A stretch of 64,000 nt of DNA from Compostimonas suwonensis. GTDB lineage: Bacteria; Actinomycetota; Actinomycetes; Actinomycetales; Microbacteriaceae. The stretch covers positions 124,001 to 188,000 of the forward strand of contig NZ_PGFB01000001.1 in the NCBI RefSeq assembly GCF_002797855.1. The letters run 5' to 3'. Under the pieces are notes generated by a model, which was given only the letters and a program-made list of their open reading frames with translations, made no database searches and was not told the DNA's origin. Position 1 is the first letter of the stretch, and each line of letters opens with the position of its first letter. Shown piece after piece: positions 50,658-61,000 of the stretch. The translations under genes were made by a program, and so were the position numbers.

Positions 50658-53600
50658 CTAGCGGGTGATGACCGTGCTGCGGCGACGACGCAGCGCGAAC
50701 CAGGCGCCGCCCAGCAGGAGCACCCCGCCGAGGATCGCCCACGGCAGCGGGTTCACACCCGTGGAGGCGATGGTGGTCGGGATCTCGATCGAGCCGCCGC
50801 CCTGGCCTCCGTCGCCGGGCTCTCCGCCGTCGCCGGGGTTGCCGCCGTCACCGGGAGTGCCCGGGTCGCCGGGATCGCCCGGGTCGCCGCCATCGGTGTC
50901 GACGACGAGCACGAGGGTGTGGCCGCCGGGGGTCACGTCGCCGGGGATCGCCGCGAAGGCGGCGATCACACCGCGGGCGTCCGCCCTGACGGTCGTGAGC
51001 ACAACGGGCTCGGAGTGCAGCTCGACGCGCACGCTCTGTCCGGGCTCGAACCCGCTCGACTCGATGAGCACGGGCGTCCCGGGGGTCACGGTGAGCTCCT
51101 GCGGTGCGTCGGCCCGGGTGAGCGCCGAGATCTCGCCCGTGTTGCCCGCGCGATCGATCGCCTGCACCCGAACCGTGGTCGGCGCGGCGTCCTCGGCGAT
51201 GAGCTCGGTGAGCCCCGTCACCCAGGTCTCGCCGTCGAGCGAGTACTGCAGGTGGTCGATGCCCGATCCGCTGTCGCCGCCGACAGCCGTCACGCGACCG
51301 CCGTTCGAGAGCCAGCCCCACGCGGTGGGGGCCGTCGCGTCGACCTCGGCCGAGAGCGATGAGATCGCGCTCACGTTTCCCTCGTTGTCGGTGGCTCGGA
51401 ACGCGATCGTCGACTCGCCCTCGGGCAGCACGACCGGCGAGCCGTAGCGCGACCAGTCGCCGTCGCCCAGGCGGTACTCGATCGTGGCGACGCCGCTGTC
51501 CGAGTCCTCGGCGGTGATCGTCACGGCTGCGCCCTCGAGGTACCAGCCGTTCTCACCCTGCGCGGAGATCGATCCGGAGACCGTCGGAGCGATCACGTCG
51601 GGGATCACGATGGTTCCCGTGACGGTCTTCGCCGCCTCGGCGTTGCCCGCGACATCCGTTGAGAAGTAGTCGACCGTGAAGTCGCCCGGCTCGCTCACCG
51701 TCACAGAGCCGCCCTGCTGCCACTCGCCGCCGTCGACCCGGTAGCTCGTGCTCGCCACGCCCGAGGTCGCGTCGGCGGCCGTGAAGCTCACCGTGCCCGA
51801 GGTCGCGGCCGTGTCGCCGTCGAACTCCTCGCCGAGGGTCGCCGTGGTCGCGGGGGCGACCGTGTCGATCTTCACGGGAAGGGTCTGGCTCGCACTCGCG
51901 TTGCCGGCGGCGTCCGTGGCGCGGAACCGCACCACGTGCTGTCCGTCGTCGTCGAGCACGATCGGCTGCGTGTAGGCAGCGAGCGCCCCGTCGCCCACGG
52001 CGCTCTCGATGCCCACGACGCCGTCGCGGTCATCCTGCGCCGCGATGGAGACGGTCACGGGCGAGCTCGTGTACCAGCCCGTCGTGCGGCTCGGAGCCGC
52101 CGGGTCGGCCGTCGCCACGACCTGCGGAGCGACCGTGTCGGCCGGCACCGGAAGGGTCCAGACGTCGGCGATCGACGGGTCGTAGAAGCTCTGGTCGTCG
52201 CCGAACTGCATCCGCACGCGCACCGTCGAATCGGTCGCGAAGGAGGCGGGCACGAGGATCTCGTAGGTCTCGGTGCCGAGTCCGCCCGTGTGCGTGAAGA
52301 GCCGCTCGGTCACGAGAACGTCGTCGACGAAGATCTCGTACTTCTTCGTCTGCGCCTTGTCGTAGGTCTCGATCGCGCGGATCATAAACGGCTGGCCGGG
52401 AACCACGGCGGTGTCGAACTCGAAGTGGCTGTTGTCGTCGGTCTGGTTGGCGTAACGACGGGTCAGCCCGGCCTCGGTGTTCGTGCCCGACTTCGACGAG
52501 GCGGTCAGGTTGTGCGCCTGCTCGCTCGTGGCGTCGCCGAGGTCGACGTGGTCGTAGCCCGGGTTGGTCGCGGGCACCGGCGCGAGGGTGACGCCCAGGT
52601 CTGCGTTCCCGCTCGCGAAGGTCACACCCCCGAACACGAAGTCCGCGGTGAGCGTGGCGGTCGCCGGGGAGTGGTCGGCGCCGACCGGCACGAACACGGG
52701 CGCGGTCAGCGTCGCATCCGCTCCGGGGGCGAGAACGACATCCGCCGTCGCGAGGGGTACGACCCAGCCGTCGGGCACAGCCACCTCGAGATGGCCGACC
52801 GCCGGCGCGATGCCGTTGTTGTGCACAGTCGCGGTCAGCGTCGTCGAGCCGCCCGGTGTGGTGCTCGTGGGGTCGATCGTCACCGCGGTCATCGTCACGG
52901 GAGAGTCGACCGTGACCGTCACGGGCACCGTGATGCCGACGGTCGCGCCGTTGAAGCGGTACCCGTAGTCGACCGTCGCGGGAACGTCGCCCGGAAGCTG
53001 CTCGATCGGAACCGTGAAGCCGAGCTTCGCTGACGCCGAGGCGCCACCGGCGAGAGAGTCGCCGACGGATGCCGCGCCCTCCGGATCCCTCGTCCACTCC
53101 TCACCCAGGCCGAGCAGCTCGGCGGTGACCTTCTCGATCGCCGTCTGACCGGAGTTCTCGACCGCCGCCGTGATCGTGCCGGGCGTTCCGGGCTTGTGCG
53201 CCGGAGCGTCGAAGACGGCCGTCGCCTCGATGCCGAGGAGCGCGGAGATCGTCGAGTCGGTCAGCTCACGGGCGGCCTCCGCCGCCTGCTGCAGCGCCGC
53301 GCCCGTGTCGTCGGCCGCGTCCAGGCCGCCGAGCCAGGTGTCCACGGCGTCGAGGTCGAGCAGCACCTCGGCGAGCTCCCTGGCCGTGGCGGCCGAGTCG
53401 CCCGAGCCGATCGTCGCGAGAGCGGCCAGGGCGTCGGTGCGAGCCTCGGTGACGAGCGCGCCGAGGTCGGTGTGCTGCTTCTGGTTGATCCCGCCGTCGG
53501 CGAGCTCCTGGTCGGCCTGCGCCTGGATGGCGTCGATGCTCTCGAGCACCGTTCCGACGGCGCCCGCGGCGGCGTCGACCTCGAAGGAGTAGTCGCCCGA

Positions 53601-56600
53601 GCCGACGGTGACGAGCACGTCGTCGCCGCTCTGCTCGACCGCACGCACGCCTGCGACGTCTTCGAGGGCCTTGCCGCCCTCGGTGACGGCCCAGCGGCTC
53701 GGGGCGGGAAGGTGCACGACGGCGGTCGAGCCCACCGGCACGTGCGTCGTCAGGCTGAGGTCGTCGCCGGTCTTCTTCCAGTCGACGCTCACGGGGCCGA
53801 AGGGCGACTGGGTCGTCGCCTTCGCCCACTCGAGGTCGTCGGTGACGGCCGGGTCGATCGTGATGTCGCGGTAGCCGGTCGTCTCCGAGCTGCGGATGCC
53901 CGCGGCGTAGTGGTAGAACCAGTCGTCGACGGTGCCGAGGAAGTAGTGACCGCGCGAGCGGGCGTCGAGAGACCAGTGCTCCCACATCGTGGTCGCGTCG
54001 TTCTCGATCATAAAGCCCCAGCTCGGGTACTCCGTCTGCACGGCGACCTTGTAGGCGAGGTCTTCGTATCCGTAGTCGGTCAGCACGGGGAGCAGGTATT
54101 TGGTGCCGAGCGAACCCGTGTTGAGCTTGTCGCCCTTCGCCACGACGTCGGCCGCGAGACTCGCCGCCACGCGCTCGGCCGTCTCGGCGTCGGGTGCGAG
54201 GCCGAACTCGAGTGCGAGCACGTTGTGGGTCTGGCGGTAGCCGCGGTCGCCGTTGCCCCGGTAGTAGCCGGCGGCCGTGTCGAGGAAGGTCGCGTTGAAG
54301 GCGTCCTTGACGACGGCCGCGTGCTCGGCGAAGCTCGCGGCGTCTGCGGTCTTGCCGAGCAGCGTCGCGGTCTTCTCCATCGAGGTGAGCATCGTGTAGA
54401 GGTAGGCGGTCGCGCTCACGCGGACGTCCTCGGGCGCGTTGCCGCCGGCCGGGCTCGCCTCGGGGCTCACCCAGTCGCCGAGCCGCGACTGCGGCACGAC
54501 GCCGTCGTCGGAACGGCCGTACTCGAGGTCGACGTAGCCCTTCATGCCGTCGTAGTACTTCTGCAGCACCTGCACGTCGCCGCCGTACTGGTAGAGCCAC
54601 CACGGGATGAGGATGTACGCGGAGTGCCACGGCGGGGCGACGCCCCACTGGCCCCACTGGTCGGAGCTCGGCGCGATGACGAGCGGCGCGCCGTTCTCGT
54701 CGCGCGAGTCGTTGATGTCGCCGATCCACTTCTCGAAGAGGTTCTGCGTGTCGAGGTTCATCATGAACATCTCGGCGCCGACGGCGGCGTCACCCGTCCA
54801 CCCGTTCTTCTCGAACATCGGGGTGTCGGTCGGGATGCTGTGGATGTTGTTGAGCAGCGTGTCGACGACGGCCCGGTGGGTGCGGTTCATGATGTCGTCG
54901 GAGCTCTCGAACGACCCGGTCTCCGGGGCATCCGTGTGCAGCTCTTCGGCCGTGAAGGCGCTCAGCGGAGGAGCCTCGTCGCCCGGCCAGCCGGTGACCT
55001 CGATGTACTGGAAGCCCTTGTACGAGAACGTGCCGGCCCAGGTCTCGGGCGCGCCGGTTCCGGCGAGGATGAAACGGTCGGTCTGGAAGCCGTTCTGGAA
55101 CCCTCCGTTGTTGGAGAAGTTCGGGCGCCCGTTGTCGAGCAGCTTCTCGCCGTACTGGGCGCGGATCGTGGTTCCGGCCTCACCCTGGGCTGTGAACTCG
55201 ACGGTCCCCGCGAGAACGCGCGGGAATGTGACGACGTAGACGCCGTCGACGGGCTCGGTGATCGACTCGGCCGGCAGCCTGTCGGTGACCCGGATGGGCT
55301 GCTGCTGCTGGTTCATGAGCGTGCCCTTGGGGCCGTTGACCTCGCTCGCGGGCACCCAGCTCGCGTCGGGGAAGCCGACGGTGTCGAAGCCGGTCTGCAC
55401 CTTCCCGGCGTCGTAGGTCTCGCCGCCGTACAGGTCGTCGAGCACGGTCGGGCCGTCGTGCAGCTTCCAGCTGTCGTCGGTCACGACGTCTTTCGTCGTG
55501 CCGTCGGTGTACTCGATGCGCAGCACGGCACGCGCGACCGGCTCGTCGTGCCACGGCGGGTTCTGCCAGTTCCAGACGTTGCCGTTGGTCATGCCGTAGA
55601 AGCCGCGGCCGAGCTCGAGGCCGAGGGCGTTCGCGCCCGGGTGCAGCTGATCGGTGAGGTCGGTGACGGTGTACTGGGCGTGGTCGTCGTAGTCGGTGAA
55701 GCCCGGGGAGAGGATCTCGTCGTTGATCGGCGAGCCGTTGAGGCTCACGTTCGCGTAGCCGCCGGCGGCCACGTAGATCTTGGCGGAGGCGATCGGGCCG
55801 TCGACCGAGAACTCCTTGCGCAGCAGCGGGGCCGCGGCGGGCGGGTCGGTGGGCAGCTTCACGCCGGTGCCCCACGCACCCGAGCCGTAGTTCGCCTGGA
55901 CGGCGGCCGCGGGCCAGGCCGAGTCGTCGAAGTCGGTGGCCTGGAAGCCGTCGGGGATGACCTTGACGGCCTTCCACGAGTCATCCGAGGTCACGACCTG
56001 GGTGCTCGCGTCGTCGTACGTGACGCGCGCGGTCACGAGCAGACCGGCGGGAGAGCCGGGACCGTTGGTCGTGCGCACGGCGATAACGGTCTTGGACGAG
56101 CTCAGATCGACAGTGAACTTCTTCGACGACTGCCACTCGTTCACGGCGCCCTCGGTCTGGCCGAGGAGCTTGCCGTCGACCCACAATTTAAAGGAGTCGT
56201 CGGCCGTGATGATGATCTGGGCCTTCGTGGCGGTGTGCCCGGCGGGCGCGGTGATCGTCTTGCGGAAGGCACGGTCTTCGGCCGGAGCCGTCGAGGTGCT
56301 CGCCTCGGGCGTCCAGATCCACTTCGAGTTCTGGAAGTTCAGGATGTCGCCGCCGGCGGCCAGCTCGGGCACCGTGACCCGGCGGGCGTAGACGCCGTAG
56401 CCGTAGAGGGCGAAGTTCTTGGCGTTCGCCCACGCGCTGTCGTCGAAGCCGATGTCGTTCCAGCCCGCGGGAGCCGCGCTCTCGGCCGTGACGAGGGTCT
56501 TGAAGCTGCTGCCGGTGGTGATCTGCTCGGTGGTGCCGTCGGTGTAGCCGACCCGCACCGTGGCGAGCACACCGCCGTTGACGCTGTTGCCGGGTGTCGT

Positions 56601-57914
56601 GAGCGAGAAGGCCACGACGTTCTCGCCGGGAACCGCGTTGAGGTTCACCGAGCGCGCGGTCTGCCACTCGTTGTTGAGGCCGCTGTTGAAGGCGACCTGC
56701 TCGCCGTTCCAATAGGCCGTGAAGATCTGGTCGCCCGTGACGGCCATCTGCGCCCAGGCGATCTCCTTCGTCGTCGAGAGGGTGATCGGCTTGCGGAAGA
56801 CGGCGGAGGGGATGTTGCCGGAGACCGGCGGAGTCATCCACGAGGAGGTGTCGAGAGAGACGCGGGTGTCGGGGGTCGCCGCGGCCGGGATGGCGACCTG
56901 GTTGCCCCAGGGGGTCTCGGGCGTGCCGTAGAGGCCGCGCGAGGCGGCGGGCACCCAGCCGGTCGTGTCGTAGCCGTTGGCCTGCCATCCGACGTTGGCG
57001 TTCTGATTGCTCGCCCAGCTCGTGTCGGTGACGACGTCTTGGGTGGTGCCGTCGGTGAAGCGCACCGTGAGCTTGCCCACGACGGCGGCGAAGGCCTTGG
57101 CCGTGTTCTCGAGGCGCACCGCGAGGAGGTTCTCGCCGGGGGTCGGGAACACCTGCACGCGCTTCGCCGTCTTCCAGACGTCGGCGACGGCGCGGCCGGT
57201 CGCGACCTGCGCGCCGTTGAGGTGGGCGGAGAAGCCGATGTCGCCGGTCATCACGAGCTCGGCGCGGTCGATCTGCTTGTCGGCCGGCAGGGTGAAGCTC
57301 TTGCGGAAGTAGCCGGGCGGGGTGTTCGCACCCGAGTAAGGCGGATGGATCCAGCTCGCACCCGCGAGGGTCATCTCGATGCCCGCCGTGTTGGTCAGGC
57401 GGTCGCGGCCGATCCAGGCGCTGTCCGCCCAATCGGCGTCGGTGTAGAGGCCCGTGCCGAAGGTCGAGCTCGCGGTGGCGTCGCCGGCCGTGGTCTGCAC
57501 GTCGACGCGCCAGTAGTAAGTGGTCGCGGAGTCGAGCGCCGGGCCGCCGTACTCGATCGCCGTGGACGCGTCGGAGGGGACGACGCCGCTGTCCCAGACG
57601 CCCGCAGCGTCGAGCTGCGCCTCGTCGGTCGCGAGCCGGATGCGGTAGGAGGTCTGCTGCACGTCGCGCGCAGCGGTGTCGGTCACCCACGAGAAGCGGG
57701 GCTTCGCGACGTCGATGCCGAGCGGCTCGGTGCGGTTCTCGACCTCGAGGTCGGTGAGGCTCACGGATGCGGGTGCCGGCTCGGCCGCGTTGGCCGGGAT
57801 CGACGCGAAGGCCGCCCCGCTCGCGACGAGTCCGAGGCTGAGGAGCGCCGCGACGAGGGCGCGGCCACGGGAGCGCAGGGGCGTGCGAGCACCCTGTGAG
57901 GAGGTGGGGGACAC
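50658..57914 (-). CDS. Giant secreted GH78 alpha-L-rhamnosidase 2, sortase-anchored
   Basis: 2418 aa. GTG 57914 follows GGAAG; the signal peptide ends near ASIPANAAEP. Then an FN3-like domain and three successive beta-sandwich modules with related cores (FSAHLNGAQVATGRAV, FTAYWNGEQVAFNSGL, FKLWVDGKLLGQTEGA), the true rhamnosidase N-domain (GYANVSLNGSPINDEILSPG) and the GH78 barrel (acid in DTPMFEKNGWTGDAAVGAEM; base in TTMWEHWSLDARS). After the barrel come helical and NEW3-like domains, a YDHVDLGDATSEQAHN sugar-binding-like domain, several OmpL47-type Ig repeats (VRFRATDAAGNASASQ), a Gly/Pro wall linker, IASTG, TM helix and RRRR. It probably attacks rhamnosylated polymers at the cell surface. 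Confidence 0.9.
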   Translation of the reverse strand: MSPTSSQGARTPLRSRGRALVAALLSLGLVASGAAFASIPANAAEPAPASVSLTDLEVENRTEPLGIDVAKPRFSWVTDTAARDVQQTSYRIRLATDEAQLDAAGVWDSGVVPSDASTAIEYGGPALDSATTYYWRVDVQTTAGDATASSTFGTGLYTDADWADSAWIGRDRLTNTAGIEMTLAGASWIHPPYSGANTPPGYFRKSFTLPADKQIDRAELVMTGDIGFSAHLNGAQVATGRAVADVWKTAKRVQVFPTPGENLLAVRLENTAKAFAAVVGKLTVRFTDGTTQDVVTDTSWASNQNANVGWQANGYDTTGWVPAASRGLYGTPETPWGNQVAIPAAATPDTRVSLDTSSWMTPPVSGNIPSAVFRKPITLSTTKEIAWAQMAVTGDQIFTAYWNGEQVAFNSGLNNEWQTARSVNLNAVPGENVVAFSLTTPGNSVNGGVLATVRVGYTDGTTEQITTGSSFKTLVTAESAAPAGWNDIGFDDSAWANAKNFALYGYGVYARRVTVPELAAGGDILNFQNSKWIWTPEASTSTAPAEDRAFRKTITAPAGHTATKAQIIITADDSFKLWVDGKLLGQTEGAVNEWQSSKKFTVDLSSSKTVIAVRTTNGPGSPAGLLVTARVTYDDASTQVVTSDDSWKAVKVIPDGFQATDFDDSAWPAAAVQANYGSGAWGTGVKLPTDPPAAAPLLRKEFSVDGPIASAKIYVAAGGYANVSLNGSPINDEILSPGFTDYDDHAQYTVTDLTDQLHPGANALGLELGRGFYGMTNGNVWNWQNPPWHDEPVARAVLRIEYTDGTTKDVVTDDSWKLHDGPTVLDDLYGGETYDAGKVQTGFDTVGFPDASWVPASEVNGPKGTLMNQQQQPIRVTDRLPAESITEPVDGVYVVTFPRVLAGTVEFTAQGEAGTTIRAQYGEKLLDNGRPNFSNNGGFQNGFQTDRFILAGTGAPETWAGTFSYKGFQYIEVTGWPGDEAPPLSAFTAEELHTDAPETGSFESSDDIMNRTHRAVVDTLLNNIHSIPTDTPMFEKNGWTGDAAVGAEMFMMNLDTQNLFEKWIGDINDSRDENGAPLVIAPSSDQWGQWGVAPPWHSAYILIPWWLYQYGGDVQVLQKYYDGMKGYVDLEYGRSDDGVVPQSRLGDWVSPEASPAGGNAPEDVRVSATAYLYTMLTSMEKTATLLGKTADAASFAEHAAVVKDAFNATFLDTAAGYYRGNGDRGYRQTHNVLALEFGLAPDAETAERVAASLAADVVAKGDKLNTGSLGTKYLLPVLTDYGYEDLAYKVAVQTEYPSWGFMIENDATTMWEHWSLDARSRGHYFLGTVDDWFYHYAAGIRSSETTGYRDITIDPAVTDDLEWAKATTQSPFGPVSVDWKKTGDDLSLTTHVPVGSTAVVHLPAPSRWAVTEGGKALEDVAGVRAVEQSGDDVLVTVGSGDYSFEVDAAAGAVGTVLESIDAIQAQADQELADGGINQKQHTDLGALVTEARTDALAALATIGSGDSAATARELAEVLLDLDAVDTWLGGLDAADDTGAALQQAAEAARELTDSTISALLGIEATAVFDAPAHKPGTPGTITAAVENSGQTAIEKVTAELLGLGEEWTRDPEGAASVGDSLAGGASASAKLGFTVPIEQLPGDVPATVDYGYRFNGATVGITVPVTVTVDSPVTMTAVTIDPTSTTPGGSTTLTATVHNNGIAPAVGHLEVAVPDGWVVPLATADVVLAPGADATLTAPVFVPVGADHSPATATLTADFVFGGVTFASGNADLGVTLAPVPATNPGYDHVDLGDATSEQAHNLTASSKSGTNTEAGLTRRYANQTDDNSHFEFDTAVVPGQPFMIRAIETYDKAQTKKYEIFVDDVLVTERLFTHTGGLGTETYEILVPASFATDSTVRVRMQFGDDQSFYDPSIADVWTLPVPADTVAPQVVATADPAAPSRTTGWYTSSPVTVSIAAQDDRDGVVGIESAVGDGALAAYTQPIVLDDDGQHVVRFRATDAAGNASASQTLPVKIDTVAPATTATLGEEFDGDTAATSGTVSFTAADATSGVASTSYRVDGGEWQQGGSVTVSEPGDFTVDYFSTDVAGNAEAAKTVTGTIVIPDVIAPTVSGSISAQGENGWYLEGAAVTITAEDSDSGVATIEYRLGDGDWSRYGSPVVLPEGESTIAFRATDNEGNVSAISSLSAEVDATAPTAWGWLSNGGRVTAVGGDSGSGIDHLQYSLDGETWVTGLTELIAEDAAPTTVRVQAIDRAGNTGEISALTRADAPQELTVTPGTPVLIESSGFEPGQSVRVELHSEPVVLTTVRADARGVIAAFAAIPGDVTPGGHTLVLVVDTDGGDPGDPGDPGTPGDGGNPGDGGEPGDGGQGGGSIEIPTTIASTGVNPLPWAILGGVLLLGGAWFALRRRRSTVITR

Positions 57915-57970
57915 GGCGTGTACTTCCAATCGTCTTTGACTAGAGCCTATGTATCGTCCGTGGTGGTGGT

Positions 57971-58030
57971 TGAAACGATTCATGACGTAGCGATGAATAG
58001 ACCATACATCGAGGGGAAACAACTTGACAA
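57971..58030 (-). promoter_or_regulatory. Promoter and LacI-type operator of GH78 gene 2
   Basis: On the minus strand -35 TTGTCA (58030-58025) and -10 TATGGT (58006-58001) are 18 bp apart. The operator TGAATCGTTTCA (57982-57971) follows at about +12, a roadblock position. The identical 12-mer occupies the same position relative to the promoter of GH78 gene 3. Confidence 0.7.
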
Positions 58031-58040
58031 GTTCAGGGAG

Positions 58041-58075
58041 CCGATGGGCCCGGCCGGTGCGACCGGGCCCATCGG
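58041..58075 (-). terminator. Terminator after GH78 gene 3
   Basis: CCGATGGGCCCGG and CCGGGCCCATCGG form a perfect 13-bp stem with a 9-base loop 17 bp after the stop of the third rhamnosidase gene (minus strand). Confidence 0.8.
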
Positions 58076-58091
58076 CGTGACGATCCGCGCG

Positions 58092-61000
58092 TCAATCGCG
58101 CGTCGCGTCACCGATCCTGCGACGGCGGATGACGAGCACGACGCCTCCGGAGAGCACGAGCAGAGCGGCGAGCCCCACCCAGGGAAGCGGGTTCGCACCG
58201 GTCGAGACGAGCACGTCGCCGGGGATCGTCACGGAGCCTCCGGCGGGGTCGCCGTCGTCTCCGTTTCCGGGGTCGCCACCGTTTCCGGGGTTGCCGCCGT
58301 CACCGGGGTTGCCGCCGTCACCGGGGTCACCACCGTCGCCGGGGTTGCCGCCATCGCCCGGATCGCCGCCATCGCCTGGATCGCCACCGTCACCGGGGTC
58401 GCCCCCGTCACCGGTCTCGGCGACGAGCACGAGCTCGTGCTGGCCCTCGGCGAGGTCGGCCGGAACGGTGCCGGCGATCGCGACGACACCCAGGGCATCC
58501 GCGACGGCCGTGCCGAAGACGACGGGCTCCGAGTGGATCTCGGCGCGCACCGTCTGGCCGGCGGTGAAGCCGCTGCCCTCGACGAGCGCCGAGGAGCCCG
58601 GCTCGAAGGCGAGCGTCGACGGCGTCTGCTGCGGAGCGAGCTCGAGCGCGTCGCCGAGGTTGCCCGCGGCATCCGCACCGCGCACCCAGAGGGTGTCCGG
58701 GGTCGCGTCGGCCGAGACGGCCGACGGCAGCCCCGTCGACCACGCGGTTCCGTCGAGCGAGTACTCGAGGTGGTCGACACCCGACAGGGCGTCCTGCGCG
58801 AAGGCGACGACACGGCTCGTGTCGCTCAGCCAGCCCCAGGTCGACGGCGCCGTCGCATCGACGCGCACGTCCTCCGACTGCACGGGGCTGACATTGCCCG
58901 CCTCGTCGGTGGCGCGGTATCGGAACGTCGTGTCGCCCTCGGCGAGCGCTACCTGGTCTGCGTACTCCTGCCACTCGCCGTCGCCGATCGCGTACTCGAT
59001 CGACGCGACGCCGCTGCGGGCGTCGGCGGCCTGCAGCGTAGCCTCGGCGCCGGCGAGGTGCCAGCCGTTCGCGCCGGCGTTCGAGACGTCGAGCACGACC
59101 GAGGGCGCCATGGCGTCGTCCGGAACCGGAAGGGTCCAGACGTCGGCGACCGAGGGGTCGTGGGTGCCGAGGCCGTTGAAGCGCATGCGGATCGTGACCG
59201 TGCCGCTCGTCGTGAGCGACACGTCGTCGACGAGCACCTGGTAGGTCGCGAGACCGCCGCCCGTCGCCGTGCGCTGGTAGAGCCGCTGGTCGACCGTCTG
59301 CCCGTTGACGAGGATGTCGTAGGACTTCAGCTGCGGGCCGTCGAAGGTCTCGATGCCCCTGATCAGGAACGGCTCGCCCGGCGTGACCGCCATGTCGAAC
59401 TGGAACCACGAGCCGACTGTGGCGATGCCCGAGTAGCGACGGCTGACGCCGGCCTCGGCCGAGGTGCCGCCGTTGCCCGAGGAGCTCGTGTTGTGCGCGG
59501 CCTCCGAACCGCCCTCGCCGAGGTCGACGTGGTCGATCGCGTTCGCTGGGGGCGTCTGGAGCTGGGCGTCGAAGGATGCCGACCCCGTCGCGAGGCTCGT
59601 CTCTCCGGCCACGAAGCGCACCGAGAGCTGCTGCGCACCGGCCGTGAACCCGAGCGGAACCGAGACCGTCACGGTCGCGGGAGCCGTGGCACCGGGTGCG
59701 ATGCTCACGAGCTTCGAGGCGAGGGGCGTCGGCCAGCCGGTCGGCGCGTCCACCACGAGGCGGCCGCTGATCGTCGTGTGCGAGACGTTCGAGACGACCG
59801 CGTCGACCCTCGCGCTCTCGGGCGAGTCCGTCGACGACGGCGTCGCCGCTACCGACTCGAAGGCGATCGACGGCAGCACCGTCGCGAGCGGGGAGGACAC
59901 CGAGAACTGCCGCAGCTCGCCGCCGACGAGCGCGGTGATCGCGGCGGAGACGTCCACCGCGCCTGCCGTGAACTCGGCGGGGATCGCCACGGTGAACGGG
60001 AACTCGGCGCTCTCGCCCGGCGCCAGCCGGTCCGTCGAGACCACGCTGGGGGTCGCCGTGAGGCCTGCCGGCAGGCTCAGGGTCGCCGCGAAGCCGGTGA
60101 GCGGCTTCGTGCTCGTGTTCGCGAGCCTCACGACGCCGCTCACGGTGTCACCGGGCAGCACCTCGCCGCCGGCGGAGATCGACGCCGTGAGGCCGCTGTT
60201 CGCCTGGTCCGAGGAGAACTCGTAGTCGCCCGAGCCGACGGTGACCGTCACGAGGCCGTTCTCGGCGGAGACGAACGTCACCCCGGGAGCCTCGTCGACG
60301 GGCACGCCGCCCTCGGTCACCGACCAGCGGTTGGCCGCCGGGATCGTGACCGTGGCCGTCGTGTTGACCGGCACCGAGGCCGAGAGGGTCAGGCCGCCCT
60401 CGGTCGTCGACCAGTCGGAGACGATCGTCCCGTAGACGGAGTCGAAGGTTCCCTTGCCGTGCGTGAGCCCCCCGCCGATCGACGGTGCGATGTCGAAGGT
60501 CTTGTACCCGGCGCCGGTGGACGTGATGCCGCCGATGTTCTCGTACATCCAGTCGCCGACCGCGCCGTAGGCGTAGTGGTTGAAGGAGTTCATGCTCACG
60601 TCGCCGAAGGTCCCGTCGGGCTTGAGCGAATCCCAGCGCTCCCACATCGTGGTGGCGCCGGAGGCGACCTCGTAGCCCCAGGACGGGTAGTCCTCGTTGT
60701 TGAGCAGGCGGTACGCGACATCCTGGTGCCCCGTCGCGGTGAGCGCGGGCAGCAGCCACGGCGTTCCGAGGAAGCCCGTGGACAGGTGGTAGTCGCGGCT
60801 CGCGAGCTTGGCGAGGTACTTGTCGCCGACCTTCTGCATGAGCTCGTCGGGCACGAGGCCCATGCCGAGCGAGATCGCGTAGCCGGCCTGGCTGTTGCCC
60901 GAGACGGTGCCGTCATCCGAGATGAAGCGGGCGACGAAGGCGTCTTTGACCCGGCCGGCGAGCTCGGAGTAGTGCTGCGCGTCGGCGGTCTCGCCGATCG

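Noticed and set aside
53196-57899. A 1567-codon open frame on the plus strand antisense to GH78 gene 2 (also 46769-49981 and 43049-46498)
   Set aside because: These frames mirror genes with high GC3 on the other strand. Their translations are Arg/Gly/Val/Asp-rich with no domain, signal or start context, while the minus-strand frames hold complete recognisable enzymes.
58255-58410. Short tandem repeats that could suggest a CRISPR array
   Set aside because: Units are 9-18 bp, in frame, without unique spacers, and encode a Gly/Asp/Pro wall linker before a sortase-type anchor.
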